From NCBI RefSeq assembly GCF_963667685.1, contig NZ_OY763930.1, forward strand, positions 1,470,501-1,534,500: a stretch of 64,000 bases of DNA, written 5' to 3'. The DNA is from Maridesulfovibrio sp. Lineage in GTDB: Bacteria; Desulfobacterota; Desulfovibrionia; Desulfovibrionales; Desulfovibrionaceae. This document shows positions 7,856-15,915 of this stretch, piece after piece. The translations under genes and the position numbers were made by a program. Every line of letters begins with the position of its first letter. Within the stretch, counting starts at the first letter, position 1. Below the pieces are notes generated by a model that saw only the letters and a list, made by a program, of their open reading frames with translations, made no database searches and was not told the origin of the DNA.

Positions 7856-9193
7856 ATGGTTAAAAAGGCAGGCAAGGCTCAGCAGATCAATACTGAAATT
7901 CCGGTTCTGGGCAAGGCAAAGATTCCTTCTCCGCTCAAACGTTGTGTATTTATTGAAGATAAAGAACGGACGTTGGTCAACCTTGCTGAAGAAGATATGG
8001 ATTCCTCAGCTGCTAATGATGTTTATCAGGAATTTGAAAAGGCTGGCCCGAGGGCGTTCACTTATTTTGATCCCTCTAAAACCAAATGTGCGGTTGTTAC
8101 CTGTGGCGGTCTGTGTCCCGGTCTTAACGATGTGATTCGTTCTATTGTTCTTGAGGCCCACTATCTGTATAAAGTTCCTTCTGTTCTGGGTATCAAGTTC
8201 GGCCTGCAGGGATTTATCCCCAAGTACGGGCATGATGTTGTGGAGCTTACAGCAGAAAAAGTGGCAAATATCCATCAGTTCGGTGGAACCATCCTCGGCT
8301 CTTCACGCGGGCCGCAGGACCCGGAAGAAGTGGTTGACGCACTTGAACGTATGAATATCTCAGTCCTCTTCATGATTGGCGGTGACGGCACCATGCGTGC
8401 GGCCCAGAAAATTGTTGCAGAGATCGAGAAGCGCCGCATAAGGATTTCAATCATCGGGGTTCCAAAGACCATTGATAACGATATCAGCTTTGTAACCAAG
8501 TCCTTTGGATTCGATACCGCAGTAGATAAGGCTACCGAAGCGATCATGTCCGCTCATGTTGAATCTGTGGGAGTCGTTAACGGTATTGGTTTGGTTAAGC
8601 TCATGGGACGAGAGTCAGGCTTCATCGCTGCACAGGCCACTTTGGCTCTTAAGGATGTCAACTTCGTGCTTGTGCCGGAACATCCGTTTGAATTTGATGG
8701 CGAGTACGGTTTACTGCGGTCTCTTGAAAAACGTCTTGATGAGCGTCAGCACGCAGTAATCGTTTGCGCAGAAGGAGCAGGGCAGGAGCAGTGCGAATAT
8801 ACCGGGGAGAAAGATGCTTCCGGCAATCCGGTGCTTTGTGATGTTTGTACCCTGATAATTCGCCGCATCAAGGAATACTTCAAGGAAGTCGGTAAGGATG
8901 TTACCTTAAAGTTTATTGATCCCAGCTATATCATCCGCTCTGTACCTGCTAATGCCAACGATTGCGTATATTGCGGATTCTTAGGCCAGCACGCAGTTCA
9001 TGCTGCCATGGCCGGGAAGACTGGAATGGTCGTCAGCCGGTTACAGGCCCGTTATGTTCACCTGCCGCTTGATTTAGTAACCATCAAGCGCAAAAAGCTG
9101 AACATTCGGTCAGATTACTGGCGGGCTGTTCTCGAATCCACCGGGCAGGGGCACCTGCGCAATGATATGGAAAAAGAGATCTGCGATTTTTAA
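7856..9193 (+). CDS. pfkA: 6-phosphofructokinase (TP0108/X-clade type, probably ATP-dependent)
   Basis: Glycolytic enzyme of 445 residues that phosphorylates fructose-6-phosphate. It is longer than the ~320-residue E. coli type and fits the long group III family. Motifs are GGLCPGLNDVIRSIV (nucleotide loop), GGDGTMRAA and PKTIDNDI (catalytic Asp). The glycine in GGDGT is the ATP-type residue, while the lysine in PKTIDND is the one seen in pyrophosphate enzymes; this combination occurs in ATP-using TP0108-type and trypanosome enzymes. The start is the ATG at 7856 after AGGAGG; a GTG at 7835 is upstream of that site. A terminator follows. Confidence 0.9.
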   Translation: MVKKAGKAQQINTEIPVLGKAKIPSPLKRCVFIEDKERTLVNLAEEDMDSSAANDVYQEFEKAGPRAFTYFDPSKTKCAVVTCGGLCPGLNDVIRSIVLEAHYLYKVPSVLGIKFGLQGFIPKYGHDVVELTAEKVANIHQFGGTILGSSRGPQDPEEVVDALERMNISVLFMIGGDGTMRAAQKIVAEIEKRRIRISIIGVPKTIDNDISFVTKSFGFDTAVDKATEAIMSAHVESVGVVNGIGLVKLMGRESGFIAAQATLALKDVNFVLVPEHPFEFDGEYGLLRSLEKRLDERQHAVIVCAEGAGQEQCEYTGEKDASGNPVLCDVCTLIIRRIKEYFKEVGKDVTLKFIDPSYIIRSVPANANDCVYCGFLGQHAVHAAMAGKTGMVVSRLQARYVHLPLDLVTIKRKKLNIRSDYWRAVLESTGQGHLRNDMEKEICDF

Positions 9194-9221
9194 ACGAGGC
9201 TTGACTTCATAGATAGATAAA

Positions 9222-9257
9222 GATGCCTGCCGATAATATCGGCGGGCATCTTTTTTA
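9222..9257 (+). terminator. Rho-independent terminator of the phosphofructokinase gene
   Basis: A 13-base stem (GATGCCTGCCGAT paired with ATCGGCGGGCATC, one G-T pair) with a loop of three bases is followed by six T. It lies 28 bases past the stop. Confidence 0.9.
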
Positions 9258-9340
9258 GGTATCGGGTCGTATTATATTTAGTTTTGACTGAAAAAAAGAA
9301 TTGCTTTTACGGAAGTGTTGCAATGAAAACACAGTGTCAT

Positions 9341-9380
9341 AAAAAATCCCGGCTCAGCTTGGCTGAACCGGGATTTTTAA
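9341..9380 (-). terminator. Rho-independent terminator of the HD-domain gene
   Basis: An imperfect stem AAATCCCGGCTCAGC / GCTGAACCGGGATTT with a three-base loop and T-runs on both strands lies 18 bases after the stop of the minus-strand gene. It may work in both directions. Confidence 0.85.
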
Positions 9381-9397
9381 TTGTGCTAATTTTAGTG

Positions 9398-10723
9398 CTA
9401 GGCTTTCTTGGCCTGATCAATAACGTATTCGATGGCTTCTTCCATAGTGGTTACATCTCCGGAAATCTGTGCTTTAAGCAGGGATTCGCGGATGATACCA
9501 ACACCTGGGCCGGGGTTGAGTCCGGTATGCTGCATGATCTCATTACCATTGAGGAAAGGATCAAGAGCTTCCTCGGGAATGTCGGCACGCTCAAGCATTT
9601 TGATGTTATGGTTGAATTCCTTGTAGGTGATTCCACGTGCTTTGATATCCGCACGTACCATCTCAATCAGGCGGGGATATTCATCCAGAGCCTTGAACTT
9701 ACGGATACCTTTATCTGTGAGCATGAACTGGAACCGCATATGGTTTCGTACAAGATCACAGATCAGGTCCACATCTTCCTGCGGGAAGTTGAGACGGGTC
9801 AGGATTTTTCTGGTCACTTTCGCACCTACGCGGTGGTGCTGCAGGAACTGCCAGTTACCGTCAACTTCTTCAGCAGTGTAGAGTTTACCTACGTCGTGAA
9901 ACATACATGCCACTACACCGAACCAGTCATAAGGCAGTTCTTCAGGGTAGAGACGCATAACATCAAGGGTGTGTGTAAAAACATCCTCGGTTTCGCCGGT
10001 CTTGTTGTTCTTAACCTGAGTGAGTCTGGAAAGAGCAGCAAGCTCGGGAATCAGACCGTGCAGGATCATGGTTTCGAAAAGCAGGGAAACGAAAACGTAC
10101 ATGTTTTCAGATTCCACCTTGCGCCATTCGTCCATGATTTCAGGCACTGGAACGTAGTCGAGAATACGTTTGGCTGAACGGATAATCGCGATTTTAGTGT
10201 TTGTTTCGATGGGCAGGTTGTAGTTCGCTGCGAAACGCAGTGCCCTGATACCCATCAGGTAATTGCTTTTTAGAGCCTGATCCGGAATACCCAGAAGACG
10301 AACTTCTCCGCAGCTCAGTTCGGCAAATCCTTCATACTGGTCCTGAGCTTTTGGAATGTATGGACAAGCCAGAGACATGGGTATCTGGTGCTTCTTTTCC
10401 AAGGCTTTGAGCAGTCTCGGAGTCATGCGGGATACGCTTTCTTCAGGATGTGCGGAGTTGCTGGTCTCGGAAGGGTAAAAGTAAAAAGTGGTTCCACCTT
10501 CGCGCAATATAGCAGTAATGTCTTTCTGCTCACATGGCTGGATATTGGGGAACAGTTTGGCCAGCCTTTTGAAATCGAGCTCGGTGGAAATATCCAGTTC
10601 TATTTCTTCACCTTTATCGTCAATGGTCAGCTTCTGAAGCCTTTCGTTAATAATGTAAGCCTCATAGCCGTTACGCATGATGGTTTTACAAATTCCCACC
10701 GCGTCCTTGAAAGGTTCGCTCAT
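9398..10723 (-). CDS. HD-domain protein with a degenerate CCA/poly(A)-polymerase-like head
   Basis: A 441-residue cytosolic protein. The N-terminal part resembles class II tRNA nucleotidyltransferases: GYEAYIINERL stands where GG-V-RD is expected, ELDISTELDFKRLAKLFPN where the DxD strand stands, and YLMGIRALRFAANYNLPIE matches the RxxRFA motif. The catalytic GG and DxD are not conserved. The C-terminal HD domain is intact (HTLDVMRLYPEEL, then FHDVGK, then QHHRVGAK), which suggests a phosphohydrolase. The start is the ATG at 10723 with AAGGAG upstream; an earlier ATG at 10777 lacks a ribosome site. CCA-adding activity therefore looks unlikely. Confidence 0.8.
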   Translation of the reverse strand: MSEPFKDAVGICKTIMRNGYEAYIINERLQKLTIDDKGEEIELDISTELDFKRLAKLFPNIQPCEQKDITAILREGGTTFYFYPSETSNSAHPEESVSRMTPRLLKALEKKHQIPMSLACPYIPKAQDQYEGFAELSCGEVRLLGIPDQALKSNYLMGIRALRFAANYNLPIETNTKIAIIRSAKRILDYVPVPEIMDEWRKVESENMYVFVSLLFETMILHGLIPELAALSRLTQVKNNKTGETEDVFTHTLDVMRLYPEELPYDWFGVVACMFHDVGKLYTAEEVDGNWQFLQHHRVGAKVTRKILTRLNFPQEDVDLICDLVRNHMRFQFMLTDKGIRKFKALDEYPRLIEMVRADIKARGITYKEFNHNIKMLERADIPEEALDPFLNGNEIMQHTGLNPGPGVGIIRESLLKAQISGDVTTMEEAIEYVIDQAKKA

Positions 10724-10766
10724 TAATATCTCCTTATCAAAAATAAACAGCCTGCCGCCTGTGCAG

Positions 10767-10780
10767 TAGTTGATCAACTA
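10767..10780. promoter_or_regulatory. Perfect 14-bp palindrome upstream of the HD-domain gene
   Basis: TAGTTGATCAACTA is a perfect dyad 44-57 bases before the HD-gene start, in the likely promoter region. It could be an operator; no regulator can be named. Confidence 0.3.
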
Positions 10781-10839
10781 TATAAAATTATTAGTTTTAA
10801 CCTTTGTTAAACAGACTTATATACGGCCTGTTAAAGAGG

Positions 10840-12111
10840 TCATACTATTTTTTTGCCACTAAGGAAATGGCTTATGACCCGTCCTTTCAAGGTTTGTCCG
10901 CGGAAAGGAGTGTTTTTTCCTTTGGAGTGCATGGTTGAAGCATCCAGTACCCATTCTTCACTGGGATCAAAGAGGAAGAAATCTGCGGGATCGCCTTTCC
11001 TGAAGCTGTTCAGGGGCAGATTAAAAGTTTCGCACGGGGCGGTGGTCCACATGCTGATAAAGTTTTCAAAGGATATTTTGCCGTCCGCCACCAGTGACCA
11101 TGTCAGAGACAGCGCCGAATCAAGTCCGGAAATTCCGCAGGGGGCATACATGAACTCAACTTCTTTTTCGTGGGCCGCATGAGGCGCATGGTCGGTGGCG
11201 AACATGTCGATAGTTCCGTCTTTGATGGCGGCGAGCAGTGCTTTGACATCGTCAACGGTACGCAGCGGAGGGTTGACTTTAGTGTCGGGGCTGTATCCGC
11301 GCAGAGCTTCTTCTGTGAGCAGCAGATAGTGCGGGCATGTTTCAGCAGTCACTTTAACCCCGCGTTTTTTGGCCCATGCAATCAGATCAACGGATTTACG
11401 GCAGGAGATATGGGCCAGATGGATATGCAGGTCCAGATATTCGGCCATGAGCAGGTCCCTTGCAACCTGTGCTGCCTCGGCTACATCAGGCTGTGCGGCA
11501 AGCCCGAGTACTGATGAAACTTCACCTTCATTCACTCCGGCGGCAGGAGCCAGGTAAGGATCTTCACAATGGTCAATAACCGGCATTCCGGTATCAGAGC
11601 AGTATTCCATGGCCCGGCGGAAAAGCTCGCTGTCTTTGACCGGGAGGCCGTCATTGGAGAAGGCCACGCAGCCTGCGTCAGCCATTTCATGCATTGGGGC
11701 AAGTTCTTCTCCGGCCAGTCCCTTGGTCAGCGCGCCGATGGGAAATAGCTTCGGTCCGCCCTCTGGAAATGCGGCTCTGGCTTTACGCAGCATTTCATCG
11801 GTAACAACGGCGTTGTCATTTACCGGAGAGGTATTGGCCATGCACATGATGTTGGAAAAACCGCCATGTACGGCTGCTTTCAGGCCGGAGGCTATGTCTT
11901 CTTTGTATTCAAATCCTGGTTCGCGCAGATGGGTGTGTACGTCAGTAAGCGACGGCATCAGCATTAAGCCTTTTGCTGCCACTATTTCGGCCCCTTCGTA
12001 CATGTCATCTGATGAGGATTTAACTTCTAAAATTTTACCGTTGGCAACAAGAAGATCGACTTCTTCGCCTTTCCAAACTGCCTTGCGGATTACTAATTCT
12101 GGGTGGGACAT
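10840..12111 (-). CDS. pyrC: Dihydroorotase (class I)
   Basis: Amidohydrolase of 423 residues that cyclises carbamoyl aspartate to dihydroorotate in pyrimidine synthesis. Zinc-site motifs are DVHTHLREPGFE (His59 and His61), IDHCEDP, HLAHISC and the final ATDHAPHA with the catalytic Asp. HLREPG is diagnostic of the dihydroorotase group. The ATG at 12111 follows AGGAGA. It lies 109 bases after pyrB, the gap being filled by a copy of the dispersed intergenic repeat. Confidence 0.95.
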   Translation of the reverse strand: MSHPELVIRKAVWKGEEVDLLVANGKILEVKSSSDDMYEGAEIVAAKGLMLMPSLTDVHTHLREPGFEYKEDIASGLKAAVHGGFSNIMCMANTSPVNDNAVVTDEMLRKARAAFPEGGPKLFPIGALTKGLAGEELAPMHEMADAGCVAFSNDGLPVKDSELFRRAMEYCSDTGMPVIDHCEDPYLAPAAGVNEGEVSSVLGLAAQPDVAEAAQVARDLLMAEYLDLHIHLAHISCRKSVDLIAWAKKRGVKVTAETCPHYLLLTEEALRGYSPDTKVNPPLRTVDDVKALLAAIKDGTIDMFATDHAPHAAHEKEVEFMYAPCGISGLDSALSLTWSLVADGKISFENFISMWTTAPCETFNLPLNSFRKGDPADFFLFDPSEEWVLDASTMHSKGKNTPFRGQTLKGRVISHFLSGKKIV

Positions 12112-12150
12112 GATACAGTCTCCTAAAAAAACAGAAATTTTATATTCAAA

Positions 12151-12218
12151 GCGGCGAAGCCCTAATAAAGTTATTGAGATCCTTAAATTAAGGCCCCGGA
12201 TGGGTCGCCGAAGGCATC
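12151..12218 (-). repeat. Dispersed intergenic repeat, copy E (between pyrB and pyrC)
   Basis: Read on the minus strand it begins GATGCCTTCGGCGACC just after the pyrB stop and ends ACTTTATTAGGGCTTCGCCGC. It matches the copy at 44828-44913 over both ends, with the inner hairpin shortened by about 16 bases. It fills most of the pyrB-pyrC spacer. Confidence 0.75.
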
Positions 12219-12220
12219 AA

Positions 12221-13144
12221 CTACTTCTTACGGGTGAAATAGAGGTACAGCAAAGCCATGCGGGTTGCGACTCCGGAAGCTACCTGATCGAGCACAAGGC
12301 TGGCTTCGCTGTCGGCAAGCTCAGAGTTGATTTCAACTCCACGGTTCATGGGCCCGGGATGCATGATCTTCACGTCCTGATTGGCCAGTTCGATCTGCCT
12401 GTGGCCGAGTCCGAAGTAGTTGGAATATTCACGCAGATCGGGGAGCAGGCCGTCCTGCTGGCGTTCCAGCTGCAAGCGCAGACACATGATGGCATCAACA
12501 CCTTTGCAGGCTTCGTTGATGTCAGTGTAAACCTCGGCCGGCCATTTTCTGATGTATGGCGGCAGCAGTGTGCGGGGACCGCAGAAACGGACTTTGGCGC
12601 CCATCATATTGAGCAGGATAAGGTTTGAGCGGGCAACCCGGCTATGTGCGATGTCCCCTAGGATGAGTATGGTTTTGCCCGCCAGTGAACCCCATTCCTG
12701 ATAGAGTGTAAAACCGTCGAGCAGGGCCTGTGTGGGGTGCGCGTGGCGGCCGTCACCGGCATTGATAACGCTGCATTCGAGGCGCTCTGCCAGAAACTGC
12801 GCTGCTCCGCTGGCCCAGTGCCTGATTACAATACCGTCCGGGTTCATGGCCTGTAGGGTCAGGGCGGTATCCTTGAGGGTTTCGCCCTTGGTCAGGCTGC
12901 TTGAGCTTTTGGCTAGGGCGAAGGTGTCGCAGGAAAGTCGTTTCCCGGCCATGTCAAAAGATGTTTTTGTCCGGGTGCTAGGTTCGGCAAAAAAAAGGAC
13001 CACGCTATGGCCTTTTAAAGTCGGTACCTTTTTTACCGGACGGGAGTTGAGTTCCTGAAAGTAAGTGGCAGTTTCAAAAACGTGCTGTACTTCATCTTTG
13101 CTGAGCTGGTTTACATCCAGCAAATCCTTATGTCGCCATTCCAT
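12221..13144 (-). CDS. pyrB: Aspartate carbamoyltransferase catalytic subunit
   Basis: A 307-residue enzyme that joins carbamoyl phosphate to aspartate, the committed pyrimidine step. The carbamoyl-phosphate motif [10 protein letters not shown] is present, with the later [11 protein letters not shown] and MHPGPMNRG motifs. No regulatory pyrI gene is beside it, so it is likely an unregulated trimer or uses pyrC as partner. The ATG at 13144 sits six bases after AGAGGA; an ATG two codons upstream abuts that site and is less likely. It follows the amidohydrolase gene by 33 bases, in the same transcript direction. Confidence 0.95.
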   Translation of the reverse strand: MEWRHKDLLDVNQLSKDEVQHVFETATYFQELNSRPVKKVPTLKGHSVVLFFAEPSTRTKTSFDMAGKRLSCDTFALAKSSSSLTKGETLKDTALTLQAMNPDGIVIRHWASGAAQFLAERLECSVINAGDGRHAHPTQALLDGFTLYQEWGSLAGKTILILGDIAHSRVARSNLILLNMMGAKVRFCGPRTLLPPYIRKWPAEVYTDINEACKGVDAIMCLRLQLERQQDGLLPDLREYSNYFGLGHRQIELANQDVKIMHPGPMNRGVEINSELADSEASLVLDQVASGVATRMALLYLYFTRKK

Positions 13145-13177
13145 GAGCATTCCTCTTAGGTTGCGGTGTGAAAAGTA

Positions 13178-14320
13178 TTAAAACAAAAGATCTTCAAGAT
13201 GGGGTGGGACGGTTGCGTAAACCGGTCTTTTACCCTTTTCCAAAGATCCGTATAAGTCGTCTATTCTCAAGGCCTTTGCGCTGTTGCTGGTTACCAATGC
13301 CAGGGCTTCAGCCGCAGGAAGTGAAATTTCTATGTTTTTAAGCAGGTATTCAAGTTCGTTCCATAGGGAAAGGTCATAATTGGAAGCTATGCTGTCGGTC
13401 CCCAGACAGGTGTTAATACCGGATTCAATTATCAATTCCCAAGGGGCGCGGCCTTCTCCTATGTATGTATTGGATCGGGGGCAAAGACAAACATTAACCC
13501 TGCGTTTATTAAGAGTGTCGATGTCGTCTTCCGAAACGCGGACACAATGGACCGCAAGGGTAGATTCATCAAGTAATCCAAGCTGATCTGCGTATTCTAC
13601 AGGGCGTAATCCTTTGCTTCCACAATCGGCGAGCAGTCCGGCCCCTTTGAGCATGTCAGCAAATTCTCCTGTGCCGTAGGCCACGATCTCATCTTCTTCC
13701 GCGTTTTCAGCCAGATGGATGGGGAAGGGCAGTCCTGCTGCATTGTCGGCTTTTTTAACGCCCTGTAAAATTCCGGCTCCGGTGGAGTAGAGGGAATGCC
13801 CGGACCCCGCGGCTCTGCCGTATTTATATTCCTTTTGCGGAAAAAATCTGGCGCCTTCTTTTGGAGGTTGAATACCGATGGCTTCGCAACATGCATAGAA
13901 CCCCATGCCAAGATCATCCATGATCGAAGCGACCCGCGCACAGTTACGGGTGGATATATCTACACAAAAAGCGGTTCCTGATACGCGCATTTCCTTTACG
14001 GCGTCTTGGACGGCCTCGGTATCGAGATCATACAGGGGATTTGAGAGCAACGACTTGATCCAGTCGGTAAAGCCCTTCCCCTGCACGGTCGTGCCGCGTA
14101 GATGGGAAAGTTCAAGATGGACATGGGCATTGATCAGTCCGGGAACCACGGTAACATCTCCGAGGTCTTTCGCTTCACCCGAAAAATTATTTTTGAGTTC
14201 GGACCATTTCCCGGTTTCAATGATATCTTTTCCGTCGTGAATCAGGGCAAAATCCTCAATTACAGAATTTTCCCCGCCAGTCATTGTTACGGCTCGTGCC
14301 GCTCTTATGCATTTTGTCAT
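13178..14320 (-). CDS. Amidohydrolase of the MtaD/SsnA/aminofutalosine-deaminase type
   Basis: A 380-residue metal-dependent hydrolase. Motifs are NAHVHLELSHL (metal HxH), FPIHLAENAEE (third His with acidic partner), LAVHCVRVSEDD (fourth His), CLCPRSNTYIG, and LGTDSIASN (catalytic Asp). This set is that of aminohydrolases acting on purines, adenosine derivatives or aminofutalosine. Its place before pyrB might suggest nucleobase salvage, and a menaquinone-route role is equally possible. The ATG at 14320 is chosen because the ATG at 14341 lies inside a terminator hairpin; neither has a good ribosome site. Confidence 0.78.
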   Translation of the reverse strand: MTKCIRAARAVTMTGGENSVIEDFALIHDGKDIIETGKWSELKNNFSGEAKDLGDVTVVPGLINAHVHLELSHLRGTTVQGKGFTDWIKSLLSNPLYDLDTEAVQDAVKEMRVSGTAFCVDISTRNCARVASIMDDLGMGFYACCEAIGIQPPKEGARFFPQKEYKYGRAAGSGHSLYSTGAGILQGVKKADNAAGLPFPIHLAENAEEDEIVAYGTGEFADMLKGAGLLADCGSKGLRPVEYADQLGLLDESTLAVHCVRVSEDDIDTLNKRRVNVCLCPRSNTYIGEGRAPWELIIESGINTCLGTDSIASNYDLSLWNELEYLLKNIEISLPAAEALALVTSNSAKALRIDDLYGSLEKGKRPVYATVPPHLEDLLF

Positions 14321-14322
14321 GG

Positions 14323-14353
14323 CAAAAAAATGCCGGACCATTGAGGTCCGGCA
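14323..14353 (-). terminator. Terminator of the small lipoprotein gene, abutting the amidohydrolase start
   Basis: On the minus strand the stem TGCCGGACC / GGTCCGGCA with a five-base loop is followed by seven T, then GCC and the ATG of the amidohydrolase. It starts six bases after the lipoprotein stop. Confidence 0.88.
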
Positions 14354-14359
14354 GGATTG

Positions 14360-14719
14360 TTATTTTTTGGTATTGGGGTCTTCAAAGAAGACGTAATTGG
14401 TAGAGTAGTCACTGAATTCAAAGTAGACCTTGGTCTCGTTGGGGTCTGCCTTGCCGTTCATGTTTTCATCAAGAATTCCGTAACCGAACCGGTAGGGGCG
14501 CTGGACGCGCTCTTTAGTGCCGGAAGCAGTTGAAAGCTTGTCGATTTTTATGAATCTCTTGATCAGCTTTCCGCCGGAATATATTTCAAGAACACCGTTT
14601 ACCCCTGTCCAGTTCTGCAGGGAACGTTCGATGCGGTTCTGGGTTTCCTGAGTGCATGCGCTGAACACAGCGAGGGAAAAAATCAGGATCAATGTAAGGA
14701 TCAGTCTGTTTTTTTTCAT
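14360..14719 (-). CDS. Small lipoprotein of unknown function
   Basis: A 119-residue protein with a lipoprotein signal (hydrophobic LILTLILIFSLAVF, lipid-bearing Cys in FSACTQ near residue 22). The mature part has no motif that I know. It includes GILDENMNGKADPNE, an acidic stretch that could be a calcium-type loop. GGAGAACGGA precedes the ATG. It lies 90 bases after sppA in the same direction and has its own terminator. Confidence 0.7.
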   Translation of the reverse strand: MKKNRLILTLILIFSLAVFSACTQETQNRIERSLQNWTGVNGVLEIYSGGKLIKRFIKIDKLSTASGTKERVQRPYRFGYGILDENMNGKADPNETKVYFEFSDYSTNYVFFEDPNTKK

Positions 14720-14809
14720 TCCGTTCTCCAGTTAAGAAGTTGCTGTCATCAGGTCAAACGGGCAGTTCATACATGTTTTTTCCCGGAAAGCAAAGCAGTG
14801 AGGCTATAA

Positions 14810-15778
14810 TCATTCCGCGGCTGGAAGCCAGAGGTAATGGAAGCCAGTTTTGGGTGGCATGAGATATCCTGCATCAATATTGATCAGTGCCGGGCTGATG
14901 CCTTGCGATGATGCGGAGTTGTAAAGTGTGTCGTCGGGATAGCTTTTGCGTTTATACGTAATAACCCGGGAGTCTTTAGCAATCCCGGCCAGTTCGCACG
15001 CTTTGTCAATGGCATCCGGTAGATAGCCTAAGCTGTCGACAAGACCTGCTTTTCTGGCTCCTTCGGCACTGAAAACCTGAGCGGTAAAAATAGTATTCAG
15101 CTTATCAGCAGAGATGGAGCGGTGTTTTTTGACCAATTCATGAAAGCGTTCAGCATAATCATTGATAATGCTGTCAATGATCTTTTTTTGTTCCGGGGTG
15201 TCCGGTTTGAAGGGAAAGCCCATGTCTTTGTTCCGTCCTGACTTGGATACTTCCACGGAAACTCCGATTTTCTCCATCAAGCCATCAACCTTGGGCCGGA
15301 TAAAGATTACGCCGATTGAGCCGGTCAGTGTCGTAGGGTGGGCCATTATGTGATCGGCCGGCAGGCTGACGTAATAACCGCCGGATGCGGCCACATCCAT
15401 CATGGAAACTACAACTTTGGCTTTTGTTTTTTCTTTAAAGCGTACAATCTCATTATATAAAATATCGCTTGCTGTAACTCCGCCGCCGGGGGAGTTTACC
15501 TTGAGTACCAAGGCCTTGATTTCCTTGTCTTCGGCCGCTTTTTTTAAGCGTGAGGAGATTTCCTGTACCAGACTTGGGGAACTGCCGAGGAGACTCCGTT
15601 TTCCTTGAGCGGAAATGGTTCCATCGATGGAAATAACAAGAATTTTGTCAGCTCCATCGCCTTGCTGAACTTTTTCAAGCAGTGGGTCCGTTCCGTCCGG
15701 GAATAAATTTACTTTTGGCTGGCAGCCGCAGAATACAAATGATGTAAGTATGAATATGATCCACAATGTTTTTTTCAT
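14810..15778 (-). CDS. sppA: Signal peptide peptidase SppA (S49, short form, lipoprotein)
   Basis: A 322-residue peptidase that degrades leftover signal peptides in the membrane. It has the short, one-domain form. A lipoprotein-like signal ends at FCGC. The serine nucleophile is Ser154 in TLTGSIGVIF and the general base Lys184 in SGRNKDMGF. The oxyanion motif NSPGGG is near 95-100. The usual transmembrane anchor is replaced by the lipid anchor, by inference. An AGGAG-like site precedes the ATG, and the small lipoprotein gene follows. Confidence 0.9.
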   Translation of the reverse strand: MKKTLWIIFILTSFVFCGCQPKVNLFPDGTDPLLEKVQQGDGADKILVISIDGTISAQGKRSLLGSSPSLVQEISSRLKKAAEDKEIKALVLKVNSPGGGVTASDILYNEIVRFKEKTKAKVVVSMMDVAASGGYYVSLPADHIMAHPTTLTGSIGVIFIRPKVDGLMEKIGVSVEVSKSGRNKDMGFPFKPDTPEQKKIIDSIINDYAERFHELVKKHRSISADKLNTIFTAQVFSAEGARKAGLVDSLGYLPDAIDKACELAGIAKDSRVITYKRKSYPDDTLYNSASSQGISPALINIDAGYLMPPKTGFHYLWLPAAE

Positions 15779-15852
15779 GATCAGACTCCTTGATTAAGCT
15801 GAAAGTAGCAGATTGGGCGGGGGACAAGCAACAGGTCTTCTTGATAGGTCTA

Positions 15853-15888
15853 ATAAAAAAGTGTCCGACGTTACAAAACGTCGGACAC
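15853..15888 (-). terminator. Rho-independent terminator of the LysE-type exporter gene
   Basis: GTGTCCGACGTT pairs with AACGTCGGACAC around a four-base loop. On the minus strand it is followed by TTTTTTATTT. It lies 27 bases after the exporter stop. Confidence 0.9.
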
Positions 15889-15915
15889 TGCTAATAGCGA
15901 AGAATAGGTAGTAAA

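Noticed and set aside
9284..10177. 297-residue open frame on the plus strand
   Set aside because: It is antisense to the HD-domain gene, starts across a terminator, lacks a ribosome site, and its translation resembles no family; the minus-strand frame has clear motifs.
11609..12628. 339-residue open frame on the plus strand
   Set aside because: It covers parts of pyrC and pyrB and the repeat between them in antisense; both pyr genes are beyond doubt.
14339..14341. ATG at 14341 as amidohydrolase start
   Set aside because: It lies in the loop of the terminator hairpin and adds seven residues without family support.
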